Positions 53,017-53,571 of a stretch of DNA of 53,571 nt are shown in pieces. The DNA comes from Ramlibacter sp. GTDB lineage: Bacteria > Pseudomonadota > Gammaproteobacteria > Burkholderiales > Burkholderiaceae_C. Made by a program: the position numbers and the translations under genes. Location: assembly GCA_029237735.1 (NCBI GenBank), contig JAQZBU010000013.1:1-53571 (forward strand), given 5' to 3'. The notes below the pieces were generated by a model. That model was not told the origin of the DNA. It searched no databases and worked only from the letters and a program-made list of their open reading frames with translations. The number at the start of each line of letters is the position of its first letter. The first letter of the stretch is position 1.

Positions 53017-53073
53017 GGGCCACCGCGGAACCGGCTGTGCCGGGCCGCTGGTGGCGCCCCCTTGAGGGGGAGG
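53017..53073 (-). repeat. 57-bp intergenic repeat, copy 2, between pheS and pheT
   Basis: Inverted relative to copy 1 at 49578-49634 with about five differences over 57 bp. Followed by further GC-rich pairing (GGCGCC, GCGCC...GGCGC) up to 53100. Position inside the pheST operon means it is transcribed and could fold between the two cistrons. Confidence 0.85.
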
Positions 53074-53105
53074 CGCCGCAGGCGCTTCGGGGGGGAGTCA
53101 TGACC

Positions 53106-53571
<466 letters not shown>

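Overview
The window is a GC-rich (roughly two-thirds GC by eye), gene-dense bacterial chromosome segment. I place it in Betaproteobacteria, order Burkholderiales, most likely family Comamonadaceae (Ramlibacter/Variovorax-like). This rests on a Bug-family periplasmic receptor, several TRAP transporters, a class I phaCAB operon, the pheS-pheT-ihfA-merR-tRNA-Pro block, and a 57-bp intergenic repeat of a kind I associate with this family. I see no phage, plasmid, integrase, insertion sequence or CRISPR array. No stretch longer than about 200 bases lacks a gene.

Layout. 1-5.6 kb: a methylmalonyl-CoA mutase large subunit (cut by the left edge), a divergent GntR/FCD regulator that looks leaderless, and a TAXI-type TRAP transporter. 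5.6-10.5 kb: an AidB-like acyl-CoA dehydrogenase, a Bug receptor and a CaiB-type CoA-transferase, divergent from a LysR regulator. 10.5-13.3 kb: a membrane histidine kinase and its response regulator; the regulator gene is broken by a frameshift. 13.4-15.7 kb: glutaryl-CoA dehydrogenase and a divergent GcdR-like LysR regulator. 15.8-20.5 kb: a translationally coupled operon resembling the aerobic CoA-dependent 2-aminobenzoate pathway (fused monooxygenase/reductase, enoyl-CoA hydratase, acyl-CoA dehydrogenase, Rid protein). 20.6-25.7 kb: a family I CoA-transferase coupled to dusA, a thioesterase, an MFS_3 exporter and a small unknown protein. 25.7-29.5 kb: phaC-phaA-phaB for polyhydroxybutyrate synthesis. 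29.5-31.2 kb: a small membrane protein, pgeF, and a zeta-class isomerase.

31.2-34.8 kb carries the most unusual locus: a tightly overlapping Rieske oxygenase, glutamine-synthetase-like ligase, 2Fe-2S ferredoxin and ABM-domain protein. I infer a glutamylation-dependent oxygenase system for an amine. 34.8-43.5 kb: an OmpA-like lipoprotein, then a MarR regulator divergent from a 3-hydroxybenzoate/gentisate operon (3HB 6-hydroxylase, an unassigned flavoprotein, gentisate dioxygenase, fumarylpyruvate hydrolase) that runs into its own TRAP transporter. The zeta-class isomerase at 31 kb could supply the missing maleylpyruvate isomerase.

43.5-49.4 kb: a NUDIX hydrolase and a signalling group (membrane Ser/Thr kinase, cyclase-FHA protein, a Gly/Thr repeat protein, a soluble RsbRD-type histidine kinase). 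49.4-53.6 kb: tRNA-Pro(GGG), a MerR-family regulator, ihfA, pheT and the 3' part of pheS.

Overall this is a catabolic segment for aromatic acids and acyl-CoAs that feeds acetyl-CoA and fumarate/pyruvate into central metabolism and PHB storage, followed by core translation genes. Functions come from motifs and context read by eye; no database search was possible.
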